64,000 bases of DNA. It comes from Flavobacterium fluvii. Lineage in GTDB: Bacteria > Bacteroidota > Bacteroidia > Flavobacteriales > Flavobacteriaceae. A program made the position numbers and the translations under genes. The notes beneath the pieces were generated by a model. It was not told where the DNA came from. It saw only the letters and a program-made list of their open reading frames with translations, and did no database searches. The stretch spans positions 124,001-188,000 of the forward strand of contig NZ_FQWB01000004.1 of NCBI RefSeq assembly GCF_900129545.1. The letters run 5' to 3'. Shown here piece by piece: positions 18,805-28,546 of this stretch (the stretch's first letter is position 1; each line of letters opens with the position of its first letter).

Positions 18805-21120
18805 CTAGTACATCATTTTTTGCTTTAAATTTTGTTCGATTTTAAATTCACCTGAATTTTTGATTGAATTCTCTTTTGGTTCCTGATTTTTTTCACCCCA
18901 AAGAATTGCAATAAATTTTATGGTATTGTTTAGAAAACTGTTTTTTGAAATTTCTACATTGACAATTCCTGTTGTTTTTATCAAAACCCCGCTTTTCTCT
19001 TCCTTGCCACAATTCACAACGGTGTTATTTTGAAAAACCAGGTTTCCTCCTATTGTGGACTCGTCATAGCCACCACGATAATAATCCAAAATGTTGTTTT
19101 GAATATTCTCAAATTTAGAATTCCTGATATAGACAAACTCGGCATTATATTCACCTAGATCGTCATTTTCATCTGCTAATTTCAATCCTCTTTTGCATTT
19201 TTTAATTACCGTGTTGTCTATTGAAATTGTGTCGGCAAAAGAATCTTTATAAGCATTTAAAACGCAATCAAAATCGCTTATTTCCGTATTTTTGACCTTT
19301 AGATTATACGCAGAAAACATTTCTTTTTCCTTGGTTGCAAAAGCATGTTGCCCATTTCCTCCCTTGAGAACAATATTTTCCAAAGTTAAATTTCCTTTAG
19401 CTCCCATCAAGAAAGCCGAAGTATTGTCTTTACCTGAATATTCTACCGTGGCTCTATTCTTTTGGTCTTTGGACTTAATCGTTATTTTCTTGTCAATTAT
19501 CAAAGAGGCAGCAATCCTGTATATTCCTTTTTTTAATTCGATTGTAGTTCCAGATGTCGCTTTGGCCAATGCTGCGGTCAATTCATTTTCTGAAGCCACT
19601 CGAATTGTTTTTGGAGTTTCATATACAGTCTCATCCGAAAACCAATGTGCACCATAGGCTTTTTTGTTGATTGCACCCTTGCTTTTGTCTACCGGTAAAA
19701 CGATTGCCCCCATTCCATTTGTTGTTGCTCTGCTATTTGAAAAAACATCCTGTTTTATATTTTCAAACTCAAATCCGGCATACACTTCTTTTTGGTCTAC
19801 TGTAGGCACATACAACCATTCGGACAACTTGAACATTGCAAGGTTTTCAGTTTTTAGGCCGTCATCTTTGACTTCACTTTTGTTGGCGCCGTTCATTGAA
19901 TTATTTTTAAACAAAACACCATCAACTTTGTCGTAGGCCTTTATTGGAAACTCATCGGCCACATGATTAAAAATAATATTATTGGCCATAATCATTCTTT
20001 CAGGTCTGGCGGAACGTATTTCTTGCGCCGGCAAAACATCACTTTTGTCCATATTTGCACCCACGCTAAACTGCCAAGGAGTCTTGCAATCGAGAAAAGT
20101 ATTATAGGCCACAACCACGTCAGTTACTTGATTGTACCGGTTTTGTGGTGATTTTGGAACGCCATTCATTACTGCCAAAGCACTTCTAAATTCTTTTCCT
20201 TTAATATTATAAAAATAGTTGTTGGTGATTAGATGACCCGTATTGATGACCCGTATTCCACCCATAAATTCAGAATTGTCATCTCCAATAAACATGTTAC
20301 CGTCGATGGTACAATAATTTCCGTGCCTTAAAACCAACGAACCCTCGCATTTATAAAAAATATTGTTTCTGTATTCGTTGTTGTTGGATTTATTCGAAAT
20401 AATCTCTACCTCTCCGTCACAACGCTCAAAAAGATTATTGGCCACATTGGTATAAGATGGCGCCATTGATGTATTGCTATCTCCAATTTGCAGGGTTTCA
20501 CCGTGTGGTCCTCCTTTTCTGGGTCTTGGTCCAAAATGATTGTTGGTAATCTGATGGTAGTTGTTAATGTGTTCGTTTCCTTTCAAGGCCACCAAAATTG
20601 TAGGTCCAGAATTTGATTTTCCGGTAATATAACAATGGTCTAATTGATTGTGTCTTCCCCAGAATTCTATCCAATGATCTTCTTTATTTCTATTAAGTTG
20701 CGTGAAATCTTCGATAACACAATCATATACTTTACAGTTATTGGCAATTGTTTTGGAATCAATGTGAAAATCAATGACAGTATTCGAAGGCGTGTATCCG
20801 TTTTTGAAATAAAGCCCTCTCACTTCTAGATAGGTTCCTCCTATTTTCAAATCGGAAACCCCTTCAATAGTCACTTTCCCAGCTGTTTCTGCACGTAAAA
20901 CAATGGGAGCGCCTTTAGTTCCTTTACCATAAAATTTAATTTGGACATCTTTCCAAACACCATTGGCAAGAACAATCTCTTCTCCGGCAACGGCATTCTT
21001 GATGGCGGATTTTAACTCTTCCTGGTTATTTACTTTAATAATGTTGCCGTTTTCTTTTTTGCCAAAGGAAAACAATAAAAATACAACACCAAAAAACAAC
21101 AAATTTCTCATTAATTCCAT
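18805..21120 (-). CDS. PL6 alginate lyase, two-domain, without T9SS domain
   Basis: 771 residues, the length of full two-domain PL6 enzymes. After a hydrophobic N-terminus the first right-handed beta-helix (about 25-420) carries the catalytic pair Lys244 (ISNKS) and Arg265 (VLRHG). Their 21-residue spacing equals that of AlyGC and chondroitinase B. A second beta-helix (about 515-750) follows, as in exo-acting members. With no T9SS domain it is probably periplasmic, trimming imported oligomers, unlike the T9SS PL6 at 26477-28342. It lies 58 bp downstream of the esterase gene, probably one operon. Start may be Met4 (21111). Exo-action is inferred. Confidence 0.88.
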   Translation of the reverse strand: MELMRNLLFFGVVFLLFSFGKKENGNIIKVNNQEELKSAIKNAVAGEEIVLANGVWKDVQIKFYGKGTKGAPIVLRAETAGKVTIEGVSDLKIGGTYLEVRGLYFKNGYTPSNTVIDFHIDSKTIANNCKVYDCVIEDFTQLNRNKEDHWIEFWGRHNQLDHCYITGKSNSGPTILVALKGNEHINNYHQITNNHFGPRPRKGGPHGETLQIGDSNTSMAPSYTNVANNLFERCDGEVEIISNKSNNNEYRNNIFYKCEGSLVLRHGNYCTIDGNMFIGDDNSEFMGGIRVINTGHLITNNYFYNIKGKEFRSALAVMNGVPKSPQNRYNQVTDVVVAYNTFLDCKTPWQFSVGANMDKSDVLPAQEIRSARPERMIMANNIIFNHVADEFPIKAYDKVDGVLFKNNSMNGANKSEVKDDGLKTENLAMFKLSEWLYVPTVDQKEVYAGFEFENIKQDVFSNSRATTNGMGAIVLPVDKSKGAINKKAYGAHWFSDETVYETPKTIRVASENELTAALAKATSGTTIELKKGIYRIAASLIIDKKITIKSKDQKNRATVEYSGKDNTSAFLMGAKGNLTLENIVLKGGNGQHAFATKEKEMFSAYNLKVKNTEISDFDCVLNAYKDSFADTISIDNTVIKKCKRGLKLADENDDLGEYNAEFVYIRNSKFENIQNNILDYYRGGYDESTIGGNLVFQNNTVVNCGKEEKSGVLIKTTGIVNVEISKNSFLNNTIKFIAILWGEKNQEPKENSIKNSGEFKIEQNLKQKMMY

Positions 21121-21178
21121 TTTTAAAAATTATTAAAACAAACCAAGAATTCAATCAACATAACATCAAAAAGTGTAA

Positions 21179-23083
21179 TTACAAATCATCGGTTCTGAAA
21201 GGCGGAGTTGCAAGCCCGTCTTTGTTATAAAGCATTACTTTCCCTGGAGCATCATCCCACAAATACCGAACTTCTTTTGGCGCTGAAACTTTGTCACTGC
21301 TCAACTTTATGGTTTTCATGTCGTTTTGCAAATAGCCGTTTGCGGGATAGAATTTATTGTCGCTGCCGGCAATCATGAAACCGCTAATGCCAGATTTGGG
21401 AGTTTCTGCAGCAAATGTTCCGTTTTTAAAAGTGACCAATAGTGTATTTCCTTCCGTTTTGTATTTTTCAAAAACAGGAGCCGAAGCACTCCATTCTTTT
21501 TTGCCATAAGCCAGATTTCCGGCAATTGTCGCCATTCTTTTTCCAACAATCTGTTTGTGGATTGGATGAATATTATCATCTGCACCCACGTCAATCAAAA
21601 CAGCCATTCCTGTATTTTTCAATTCCAATGCTTTGGCTTGTGATTCACGAAGTGTAATCCAACGATTATTTTGGCCTGCATAATTGGGCAATTGGGCAAA
21701 AACAAAAGTGAAATCAGATTTCCATTTTTTTCTCCAATCGGTAATCATGTCTTTAAATAAATCGACATATTCAACAGCATTTTTAGAATTTGATTCTGCT
21801 TGATACCAAATGATGCCCTTGATTTTAATACCCAAAAACGGTGCAACCATTCCATTATACAATGATGTAGGATATATGTTAGGATGCTGTCTCACGGGAA
21901 CTTCTTCTATATTTTTGGTTCCTATTTCGTATTTCCATTCACCGGCTAAAGAAATCTTTTGTTGTCCTGTTTGTAGATATAGTGCTTCTTTGGCACTGCG
22001 GAAACCGCCAATATCGCCACTGTTTTTTACACGAATCGTAATCGTGTTTTTTCCAACAACGAATAGGGTATTGGAAATTTTATAAAAGCGATCCAAGTCT
22101 TTAATTTTACTTTCACCAACAATTTTCCCATTGATGTAAGTGACATCTTCATTGTCAACACGACCAATGCTCAACAGGAATTCTTTCTCGGACAACTCTT
22201 TCTCGTTCAATTCAAAAGTTCTGGAAACCCAAACGATTCCATCGCTTGGCGTTATTTTTGCAGTTTCCCATAAAATTGGAACATTTATGGTTTTCCACGA
22301 GGATTTGTCATAGGAATTATCGAACCATCTTTCTTGCATTCCAACATCCAGTTTATCCGCTTTGTCTTCCCAGTTCTTGAAATCTTTGTTGTAATTCTTA
22401 ATTACATCCGAAAAATTGATGTTCTTCATTTCAGCAATCACCTTTTTGGCGGACTCATGTTTCCCCATCATCTCCTCGCTCATCCAAGCCTCAATATTGG
22501 TTCCACCAAATGAAGAATTTATCAATCCTATTGGAACATTATATTCTTGATAGAGCTCTCTTCCAAAAAAATACGCAACAGCCGAAAATCCTAAAGCATT
22601 TTCAGGAGAACAAGTTTCCCATTGCCCTTTCTCGATGTCCTTTTGTGGCAAACCAGCCATAGTTCTTGAGACTTGCAGCAATTTTATTTTTTCATAATTG
22701 GCTTTCGAAAGCTCTTCTTTTCCATTTAAAGCATCTTCCAGTTTCCAACCCATATTGGATTGTCCGGAACAAAACCAAACATCTCCAACATAAACATCTT
22801 CTAAAATAATTTCATTGTCTTCGGCAATTGTCATTTTATAAGGACCTCCTGTTTTTTGCCCTTTAAAATGTATGGTCCACTCGCCACTTGCATTGGCTTT
22901 GGTCTCTAGATTCTTGTTGTTAAAGTTGACTTTTACAGTTTTGCCTGCATCGGCCCAGCCATAAATTGTAATGGGTGCATCACGTTGCAAAACCATGTGG
23001 TTTGAAAAAAACTTGGGTAGAGATACTTTTGCAAAAGTGAAACCTGAAGAAATTAGTAAAAGAAAAGAAATTAGATATTTCAT
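21179..23083 (-). CDS. Sialate O-acetylesterase-like carbohydrate esterase (CE20-like)
   Basis: 634 residues. Signal peptide (ISFLLLISSGFTFA), then the SGNH fold split by an inserted GH2-like beta-sandwich (about 265-400). Motifs: CSGQSNMGW with nucleophile Ser109, the GGTNIEAWM block, IIWYQAESN and GADDNIHPIHKQ with Asp and His. Such proteins remove O-acetyl groups from polysaccharides. Placed before a PL6 alginate lyase, it suggests that acetylated (bacterial-type) alginate or another acetylated uronan is used. It has no GntR operator and follows a terminator, so its own promoter is unidentified. Confidence 0.82.
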   Translation of the reverse strand: MKYLISFLLLISSGFTFAKVSLPKFFSNHMVLQRDAPITIYGWADAGKTVKVNFNNKNLETKANASGEWTIHFKGQKTGGPYKMTIAEDNEIILEDVYVGDVWFCSGQSNMGWKLEDALNGKEELSKANYEKIKLLQVSRTMAGLPQKDIEKGQWETCSPENALGFSAVAYFFGRELYQEYNVPIGLINSSFGGTNIEAWMSEEMMGKHESAKKVIAEMKNINFSDVIKNYNKDFKNWEDKADKLDVGMQERWFDNSYDKSSWKTINVPILWETAKITPSDGIVWVSRTFELNEKELSEKEFLLSIGRVDNEDVTYINGKIVGESKIKDLDRFYKISNTLFVVGKNTITIRVKNSGDIGGFRSAKEALYLQTGQQKISLAGEWKYEIGTKNIEEVPVRQHPNIYPTSLYNGMVAPFLGIKIKGIIWYQAESNSKNAVEYVDLFKDMITDWRKKWKSDFTFVFAQLPNYAGQNNRWITLRESQAKALELKNTGMAVLIDVGADDNIHPIHKQIVGKRMATIAGNLAYGKKEWSASAPVFEKYKTEGNTLLVTFKNGTFAAETPKSGISGFMIAGSDNKFYPANGYLQNDMKTIKLSSDKVSAPKEVRYLWDDAPGKVMLYNKDGLATPPFRTDDL

Positions 23084-23151
23084 GACCGATAAAAAAATTA
23101 AAAGCGTTAAAGCAAAGCATTAAATTGATTCATCGATTTAGAACCAATCCT

Positions 23152-23203
23152 AAAAAAACAAAGCCTGCATCAAAAAAATAATATATTTTATTGTAGCAGG
23201 CTT
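23152..23203 (-). terminator. Terminator after gntR-MFS-SDR
   Basis: Stem AAGCCTGC/GCAGGCTT (23161-23168 and 23196-23203) around an AT-rich 27-nt loop. On the minus strand it is followed by TGTTTTTTT. It lies 64 bp beyond the SDR stop. Confidence 0.8.
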
Positions 23204-23266
23204 TTAGTCTTGTAATGTATAATGATTAAAAAATCAATTAGGCATTTTTATATGATCCAAATTCAA

Positions 23267-24031
23267 TTATATACCTAAAGCCTGACCTCCACCTATTTGG
23301 ATAGTTTCAGCTGTCAAGAAGGATGCATCATCACTTACCAAGAAAGCCACAACATTAGCTACCTCTTCTGCCTCTCCTAATCTACCCAACAAAATTGTAT
23401 TTTTCCAAGAAGCAAATAGTTCAGGTTTAGTAGCTTTAATTTGTGCGTGAAAAGGGGTATCTATTGTACCCGGAGAAACTGCGTTTACTCTAATTCCGTA
23501 CTCAGCTAAATCTTTAGCTAAAGCTCTTGTGATAGATTGCACCCCACCTTTAGAGGTTGCATAAATACCAGCTCCAGGACCAGCACCATTCCAAGCTGCA
23601 TTTGATGTATAGTTTATGATAGAAGCTTTTTCTCCTTTTTTAAGAAAAGGTATGGCGGCTCTTGAAGCAAAAAATACTGAATCGAGATTCAAAGCCATGA
23701 CGAATTTATATTCCGCTGTTGTCATCTCTTCAAATCTAGCTCTAACACCTATACCACCTGCATTATTTACCAGAACATCTATTTTTCCGTATTTTTCTCC
23801 AATTTTATTGATATTAGCCGTAACAGCTTCATCATTTGTTACATCAAAACTATAGTACTCTGCTGAAATACCTTCTGCAGCAAGTTCTGCTACTCTTTGA
23901 GCTCCCGCTTCATCATCTATACCGTTTAAAACGACTGTATATCCATCTTTACCTAATCTTTTTGCTACTGCGAAACCAATTCCTCCAGTTGCACCAGTTA
24001 CAACCGCTACTTTCCCTTTTAATTTACTCAT
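23267..24031 (-). CDS. SDR oxidoreductase, probable DEH reductase
   Basis: 254 residues, a classical short-chain dehydrogenase: cofactor motif TGATGGIG (12-19), NNAG (89-92), catalytic Ser143, Tyr157 and Lys161 in the YxxxK motif. In alginate loci this family reduces 4-deoxy-L-erythro-5-hexoseulose uronate (DEH) to 2-keto-3-deoxygluconate with NAD(P)H in the cytoplasm. It follows the MFS gene by 20 bp and ends the gntR operon. KDG kinase and aldolase genes are absent from the window. KduD-like dehydrogenation is the alternative. Confidence 0.82.
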   Translation of the reverse strand: MSKLKGKVAVVTGATGGIGFAVAKRLGKDGYTVVLNGIDDEAGAQRVAELAAEGISAEYYSFDVTNDEAVTANINKIGEKYGKIDVLVNNAGGIGVRARFEEMTTAEYKFVMALNLDSVFFASRAAIPFLKKGEKASIINYTSNAAWNGAGPGAGIYATSKGGVQSITRALAKDLAEYGIRVNAVSPGTIDTPFHAQIKATKPELFASWKNTILLGRLGEAEEVANVVAFLVSDDASFLTAETIQIGGGQALGI

Positions 24032-24051
24032 TTTATTTAATTTTAATTTTA

Positions 24052-25338
24052 TTATTTTTCTACTGATTCAATGTTTCGTGCAAAGAAGTAAATTGCACCA
24101 ATACCAAGGGGAACAAAGGCCGCAATGGCTATAAAAATTGGAGTATAAGATACTACCGCAATTTTAGGCACTAAAAAGTTCATAATGATTACCGAAAATA
24201 CTCCGACCATTCCTCCCAACCCAGCTAATGAACCTACTGATTTTCCGCTAAACAAATCACTTGGCAAGGTTTGAACATTTCCAATTGAAAACTGGAAACC
24301 AAATAGCACAACAAATACAATTGAAACGAAACGTTCTGGTGTCGTGGCAAACATTATGGTTGCCATTAGTCCCAACAACATAATCACTCCTCCAATTAAT
24401 ATTGTGGTCTTTCTTCCCTTGTCAATCGAATTTGTTCTGGCAATAATTTTTCCTGAAACATATCCACCAGCAATACTTCCGATGGCAGCACCCACATAAG
24501 GCACCCAAGCAAACATCCCCACTTGTTTTACGTCAAAACCGTAAACATCAAACAAATAAATTGGCATCCAACCCACAAACAACCACCAAATAGGCTCCAA
24601 GAATAGACGCCCAACAACAATTGCCCATGATTCCCTGTGCGAAAGAATTTCTTTAAGACTTAACCCTTTTGTATCTTCGGTAGCATTTTGGTCAGCTATG
24701 CTTTGTCCTTCCAAAATATACTTTTGTTCTTCTGCTGTAATCCAAGGATGTTTTTTAGGACCTGCCTTGTTTATAAGCAACCAAGGTATTATCCAAAGAA
24801 TTCCGAAAGATCCCACAATCATAAAAGTAATTCTCCATCCAAAAGCAACAAAAAGAGAGGCTATAAAAGGCGGCGCAATTACCGATCCAATAGAAGCACC
24901 TGCATTAAACAACCCTTGCGCAATGGCACGCTCCTTTATCGGAAACCATTCGGCATTACTCTTCACTCCTCCAGGCCAATTTCCCGCTTCTGATAATCCC
25001 AAAGTACTTCTAAAAAACGCAATTGAAAATAGGCCTCGAACCGTTGAGTGCATAAAGGATGATATTCCCCAAACACCAATACTGATTACATATCCTATAC
25101 GGGTTCCTACTTTATCAAACAATTTTCCTGAAAAAAGTTGCCCAAGCGCATAGAAAACCATAAAAACATTTAGAATATTCCCATAATCATCTTTTGTAAG
25201 TCCCAATGATTGAGAAATGGAACCTTTAACATTTTCATTGCCCCACATAATAGAAAGCGCACTTCTATCAATATAATTTATAACCGTGGCTAAAAATATT
25301 AGTCCAATAATCATCCATCTTAATCCTTTAACTTTCAT
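24052..25338 (-). CDS. MFS transporter, hexuronate (ExuT)-like
   Basis: 428 residues with about 12 membrane helices and the usual MFS loop motifs (GKLFDKVGTRIGY after helix 2; NAEWFPIKERAIAQGLFNAGASIGS). It resembles the anion:cation symporter group that includes hexuronate permeases. Between a GntR regulator and a DEH-reductase-like SDR, it probably carries unsaturated monouronate or DEH across the inner membrane. No GntR operator was found in its 202-bp upstream gap, so it is probably transcribed from the gntR promoter. Confidence 0.85.
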   Translation of the reverse strand: MKVKGLRWMIIGLIFLATVINYIDRSALSIMWGNENVKGSISQSLGLTKDDYGNILNVFMVFYALGQLFSGKLFDKVGTRIGYVISIGVWGISSFMHSTVRGLFSIAFFRSTLGLSEAGNWPGGVKSNAEWFPIKERAIAQGLFNAGASIGSVIAPPFIASLFVAFGWRITFMIVGSFGILWIIPWLLINKAGPKKHPWITAEEQKYILEGQSIADQNATEDTKGLSLKEILSHRESWAIVVGRLFLEPIWWLFVGWMPIYLFDVYGFDVKQVGMFAWVPYVGAAIGSIAGGYVSGKIIARTNSIDKGRKTTILIGGVIMLLGLMATIMFATTPERFVSIVFVVLFGFQFSIGNVQTLPSDLFSGKSVGSLAGLGGMVGVFSVIIMNFLVPKIAVVSYTPIFIAIAAFVPLGIGAIYFFARNIESVEK

Positions 25339-25540
25339 TGTATTATGTTTTATTTCGAGCTGTTTCTATATTAAAAATAAACCTAAGAATCCCTGTACCT
25401 GTATTTTTCAATAAGGTAAACTTGATTTTAAAAATCTAAAAAAATATTAATTAGGAGATAATAGATTTATGAAAAAATGAAAAACCGTATTGTTCTATTA
25501 TTTCATTTTCTTGTACATAATTTCATCTCCCGCTTGTGTA

Positions 25541-26245
25541 TTATTCAATGTTATAACAATACTGGTATAGTGCTTTAAAATGTTCTTTCATTTTTTGTTT
25601 TGCCAACTGTGGATTCTGGGCTATGATAGCCTCATAAATATCAGTATGTTCCTTAATCCCCATTGTAGCCTGATTTTCATCGCAAACATGGTATTTCCCA
25701 AAATTGGTGATAATCTCAGGAGTTATTATCAACATCAAATTGTTTATGGTTGCATTTCCACTGGCTTTTGCAATAGATAAATGAAAAAGCAAATCTTCTT
25801 GGACGGCATCTTCCCCATTTAATACTTTTGCCGTATAAGCCTGTAAAGCAGCCTTAATCTTTATTAAATCATCCGAAGTTCTTCTTATTGCAGCCAACCT
25901 AACCGTTTTAAGCTCCAACAAAATTCTTGTTTCAACCAGTGATTTAAAATTAAAATCATCCAATTCCAAAATATCGTCTATTATGCCATTCATGGCAATC
26001 ACTCCAATATTCGCCACAAAAGTTCCACTTTGCGGAATTGATTTTAGTATGCCATAATATTCTAATTTTTGTATTGCTTCACGAACACTACTCCTGCTTA
26101 CTCCAAACTTTTCAGACAGCATTCGCTCCGATGGCAGCTTGTCGTCTGGTTCCAAATTTTTGAAATTAATATAATCCCTGATTTTTGAAATTATGCTATT
26201 CATAGCCTCGCGATGATCTTTTTTTACGTGTACTTCTAATTTCAT
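25541..26245 (-). CDS. FadR-subfamily GntR regulator of the alginate regulon
   Basis: 234 residues. N-terminal winged helix (about 10-80): LPSERMLSEKFGVSRSSVREAIQKLEYYGIL, wing QSGTFVAN. C-terminal all-helical FCD ligand domain (about 95-225) with metal-ligand candidates in EDLLFHLSIA, FGKYH and IKEHTDIYEAI. FadR-type regulators of hexuronate genes (UxuR, ExuR) bind sites of the form TTGGTNNACCAA. Operators of that kind lie upstream of this gene twice and upstream of PL6, susC, PL17 and two T9SS genes in the window, so this is very probably their regulator. Repression relieved by an alginate breakdown product (DEH or KDG) is inferred. Confidence 0.9.
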   Translation of the reverse strand: MKLEVHVKKDHREAMNSIISKIRDYINFKNLEPDDKLPSERMLSEKFGVSRSSVREAIQKLEYYGILKSIPQSGTFVANIGVIAMNGIIDDILELDDFNFKSLVETRILLELKTVRLAAIRRTSDDLIKIKAALQAYTAKVLNGEDAVQEDLLFHLSIAKASGNATINNLMLIITPEIITNFGKYHVCDENQATMGIKEHTDIYEAIIAQNPQLAKQKMKEHFKALYQYCYNIE

Positions 26246-26269
26246 AATTTATAATTTTAAAATAAAAAA

Positions 26270-26296
26270 TTTGGTTAACCAGATTGGTTTATGCGA
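26270..26296 (-). promoter_or_regulatory. GntR operator A (autoregulatory, 2 units)
   Basis: Two units at 13-bp spacing: TTGGTTAACCAG and the decayed TTGGTTTATGCG. It lies 25 bp upstream of the gntR start, between the promoter at site B and the coding region. Confidence 0.75.
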
Positions 26297-26378
26297 AATT
26301 ACAAAAAAATCCAACATAAAATATAATATAATCTACATACAAAACCACCTGGAAATAATTTATTTTTCTGACCTAAAA

Positions 26379-26409
26379 ACTGGTTTACCAATTTGGATAA
26401 CCAAATGTA
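26379..26409 (-). promoter_or_regulatory. GntR operator B with gntR promoter
   Basis: Two units, CTGGTTTACCAA and TTGGATAACCAA, 13 bp apart (26379-26405). The minus-strand -7 box TACATTTG (26402-26409) overlaps the outer half-site, so the transcript would start about 150 bp upstream of gntR and be repressed by its product. Confidence 0.8.
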
Positions 26410-26476
26410 CTTCTTTTTTTAATTAAAAAAAATTAAATCATGAAATTTTTTCAAATTATCCATAATGCATCATCTT

Positions 26477-28342
26477 TTATTGTTTAATTACTTTATAATT
26501 CATTTGTTTTCCGTCCAAATTAACCCTCAAAAAATAAACACCCGTAGACTGATTATCAAGATTTAATTGAACCCTTCCTGAAACCACGGGATAAACTCCT
26601 TTTCCGACAACCTGCCCGTGAATATTGATTAATTCCACTGCTATTTCATTTTGCAAAAACGGAATGGCCAATTCAAAATGTCCTTTAGTTGGATTTGGGT
26701 ACAGTAGGGATTTGGGAGCAATTGACGTAACGACAGAAAGGCTTCCTTCAGGTGAATTTGGACCTACATCGTTGATTGTCACAGGAAAATAAGTGACAAG
26801 CTCGGTGCTGAAATGATCCGCACCTGCGTTACTAATTGCCAATCGTGGTTGACCATCAATATCGATATTCACATTCAAAGAAGGAACCGCGTCTGCAATG
26901 ACCGGAGAAGTATTCGTGGCTTTCCATATTGTACCATTTAAGGCTAGGTTTGGATTCTGAACTGATACTTGGTCAGATGTAAACGCAGGACCACCGGTAA
27001 CCAACTGTGCAGTTCCTGTTGGATACATTATATTGTTGGCCCAAGTTATTGCTCCCTGCTGATCTGCTAAATATCTGACCAGATTATTTTGTGACCCAAC
27101 GACTAAATTGTTGGCAATTTTAATATCTGCCAATTTTTTATTGTACGTACCATCTGCCCTTGTATAGCCCAGTTCAATTCCGTACGTATTATTCACCAAT
27201 GTGTTGTATGCAATAGTGACACGCTCAGGCCTGTAATGCAGACTAGGGTCGGTGCTCTCACCAGTAATCACGTCTCCTTGAGTCAATGCTATTGGCGCAT
27301 CCCAAACCGTCCCTTGTAAACCTTCAAAGTAATTATTCACGATAACATGGTCAGTCCCATATACCCTGATACCTCCAGTATGGATTGGTTGTGGTGTGGT
27401 TGGTGGAGTTGTTTGTGGGTTTGGCACGTACACTGCATCAGCCTTTCCTCCTCCAAAGAAATAATTACCTTCTACTCGAGTTCTGTTACCTTGACGAAGT
27501 GTTAAGCTTCCATGACTTCTAGTAAATGTATTGTATCGAATTAGATTATCATTCGATTTCACGGAAACAATTTCTGGATCTCCATCGCATTCCTCAAACA
27601 AATTAAATTCAACGGTTGTAAAACCACTGGAATTACACAAAAGACTATTTCCAATTCTGATGGACTCTTTTTCATTTTCGGCTCTTGGAGAGTTATTGTA
27701 AAAATAATTATGGTCAATTCTATCATGATGGGACTGGTAATTTTCAGTTCTGGCTTGATTATAAGTCCCATCTATTGTGATAAAATTCCCCATGGTAAGT
27801 TTGTTTTTAAAGATATTGTGGTCTATTCTATTATGATGGCTCAACATTTGAAAAGTATAGTCATCAAAAGTCCCGACAACCACAATCCAGCTTACCTTTA
27901 CCGTAGCTGTTATTGCATTCTGTTCAAAAACATTTTTTGAAATTCGGACATTATTGGATGCCTCCAATTTTATCAAAGTACTATTGCTCGTACAATTAAA
28001 CACAAAACCTTCAAAATTAATATAAGCTGATTTTTTAATTCCAAAATTAGAATTTCCAGTCAAAGTAACCCCCCCTACAGTTTCTGCTTTAATCGTAATT
28101 GGCTGTTGTGCCGTGCCAGATTTGGTAATAGACGCAACAAAATCTGTATATGAGCCATTTTTAACAATAATCGTGGAGCCTGGAACGGCAGCATTTACTG
28201 CAGTCTTAAAGGCGGCAAGAGTTGTAACTGTTTGTGAACTCATATTCAAACTCAATGCAATTATTGCCACAATTGAAAAAAAGAATTTAAGATTTACAAT
28301 CATAAAAAAAGCAGGTCGCTTAATAGGTATAATTCTTTTCAT
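26477..28342 (-). CDS. PL6 alginate lyase with T9SS sorting domain (surface)
   Basis: 621 residues. Signal peptide after a basic start (MIVNLKFFFSIVAIIALSLNMSSQ), a single right-handed beta-helix (about 40-500) with catalytic Lys262 (VSVKS) and Arg283 (LTLRQG) 21 residues apart, then a type A T9SS domain (YPNPTKGHFEL near 546, ending VNLDGKQMNYKVIKQ). It probably acts on the cell surface as the first, endo-acting step, giving oligomers for SusCD. It has its own promoter with a three-unit GntR operator and is separated from susD by a terminator. Confidence 0.9.
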   Translation of the reverse strand: MKRIIPIKRPAFFMIVNLKFFFSIVAIIALSLNMSSQTVTTLAAFKTAVNAAVPGSTIIVKNGSYTDFVASITKSGTAQQPITIKAETVGGVTLTGNSNFGIKKSAYINFEGFVFNCTSNSTLIKLEASNNVRISKNVFEQNAITATVKVSWIVVVGTFDDYTFQMLSHHNRIDHNIFKNKLTMGNFITIDGTYNQARTENYQSHHDRIDHNYFYNNSPRAENEKESIRIGNSLLCNSSGFTTVEFNLFEECDGDPEIVSVKSNDNLIRYNTFTRSHGSLTLRQGNRTRVEGNYFFGGGKADAVYVPNPQTTPPTTPQPIHTGGIRVYGTDHVIVNNYFEGLQGTVWDAPIALTQGDVITGESTDPSLHYRPERVTIAYNTLVNNTYGIELGYTRADGTYNKKLADIKIANNLVVGSQNNLVRYLADQQGAITWANNIMYPTGTAQLVTGGPAFTSDQVSVQNPNLALNGTIWKATNTSPVIADAVPSLNVNIDIDGQPRLAISNAGADHFSTELVTYFPVTINDVGPNSPEGSLSVVTSIAPKSLLYPNPTKGHFELAIPFLQNEIAVELINIHGQVVGKGVYPVVSGRVQLNLDNQSTGVYFLRVNLDGKQMNYKVIKQ

Positions 28343-28374
28343 TTTTAAAAATTTTAAAGTTTTTATAAATTATT

Positions 28375-28418
28375 TTTGGTTTTCCAAATTGGTTAATCAA
28401 ATTGGTTTACCAAATATA
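28375..28418 (-). promoter_or_regulatory. GntR operator C with PL6 promoter (3 units)
   Basis: Three 12-bp units, TTGGTTTTCCAA, TTGGTTAATCAA and TTGGTTTACCAA, at exact 13-bp spacing (28375-28414). The minus-strand -7 box TATATTTG (28411-28418) overlaps the last unit. The start codon is 33 bp beyond the other edge. Confidence 0.9.
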
Positions 28419-28465
28419 AATCAAAATTTCCCAACTTTCAATCTTTTTTTAAAAGATTTATAAAA

Positions 28466-28519
28466 GCAACAAAAAAACACCCAATATCAAGGCTTTGTAA
28501 CTGCTGATATTGGGTGTTT
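28466..28519 (-). terminator. Terminator after susD
   Basis: Perfect 15-bp stem AAACACCCAATATCA/TGATATTGGGTGTTT (28475-28489 and 28505-28519), 15-nt loop, then TTTTGTTGC on the minus strand. It ends the susCD transcript. Confidence 0.92.
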
Positions 28520-28546
28520 AAAAAAAACTAAACTTAAAACTATTTC

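Noticed and set aside
23095..23150. Possible eighth GntR operator upstream of the esterase gene (ATTGGTT and ATCAAT fragments)
   Set aside because: Inner half-sites are missing, the spacing does not fit the 13-bp rule and no -7 box overlaps it.
28375..28414. Short regularly spaced repeats resembling a mini CRISPR or tandem repeat
   Set aside because: Units are contiguous palindromes of 12 bp with a 1-bp gap, repeated at other promoters; they are operator arrays, not spacers and repeats.
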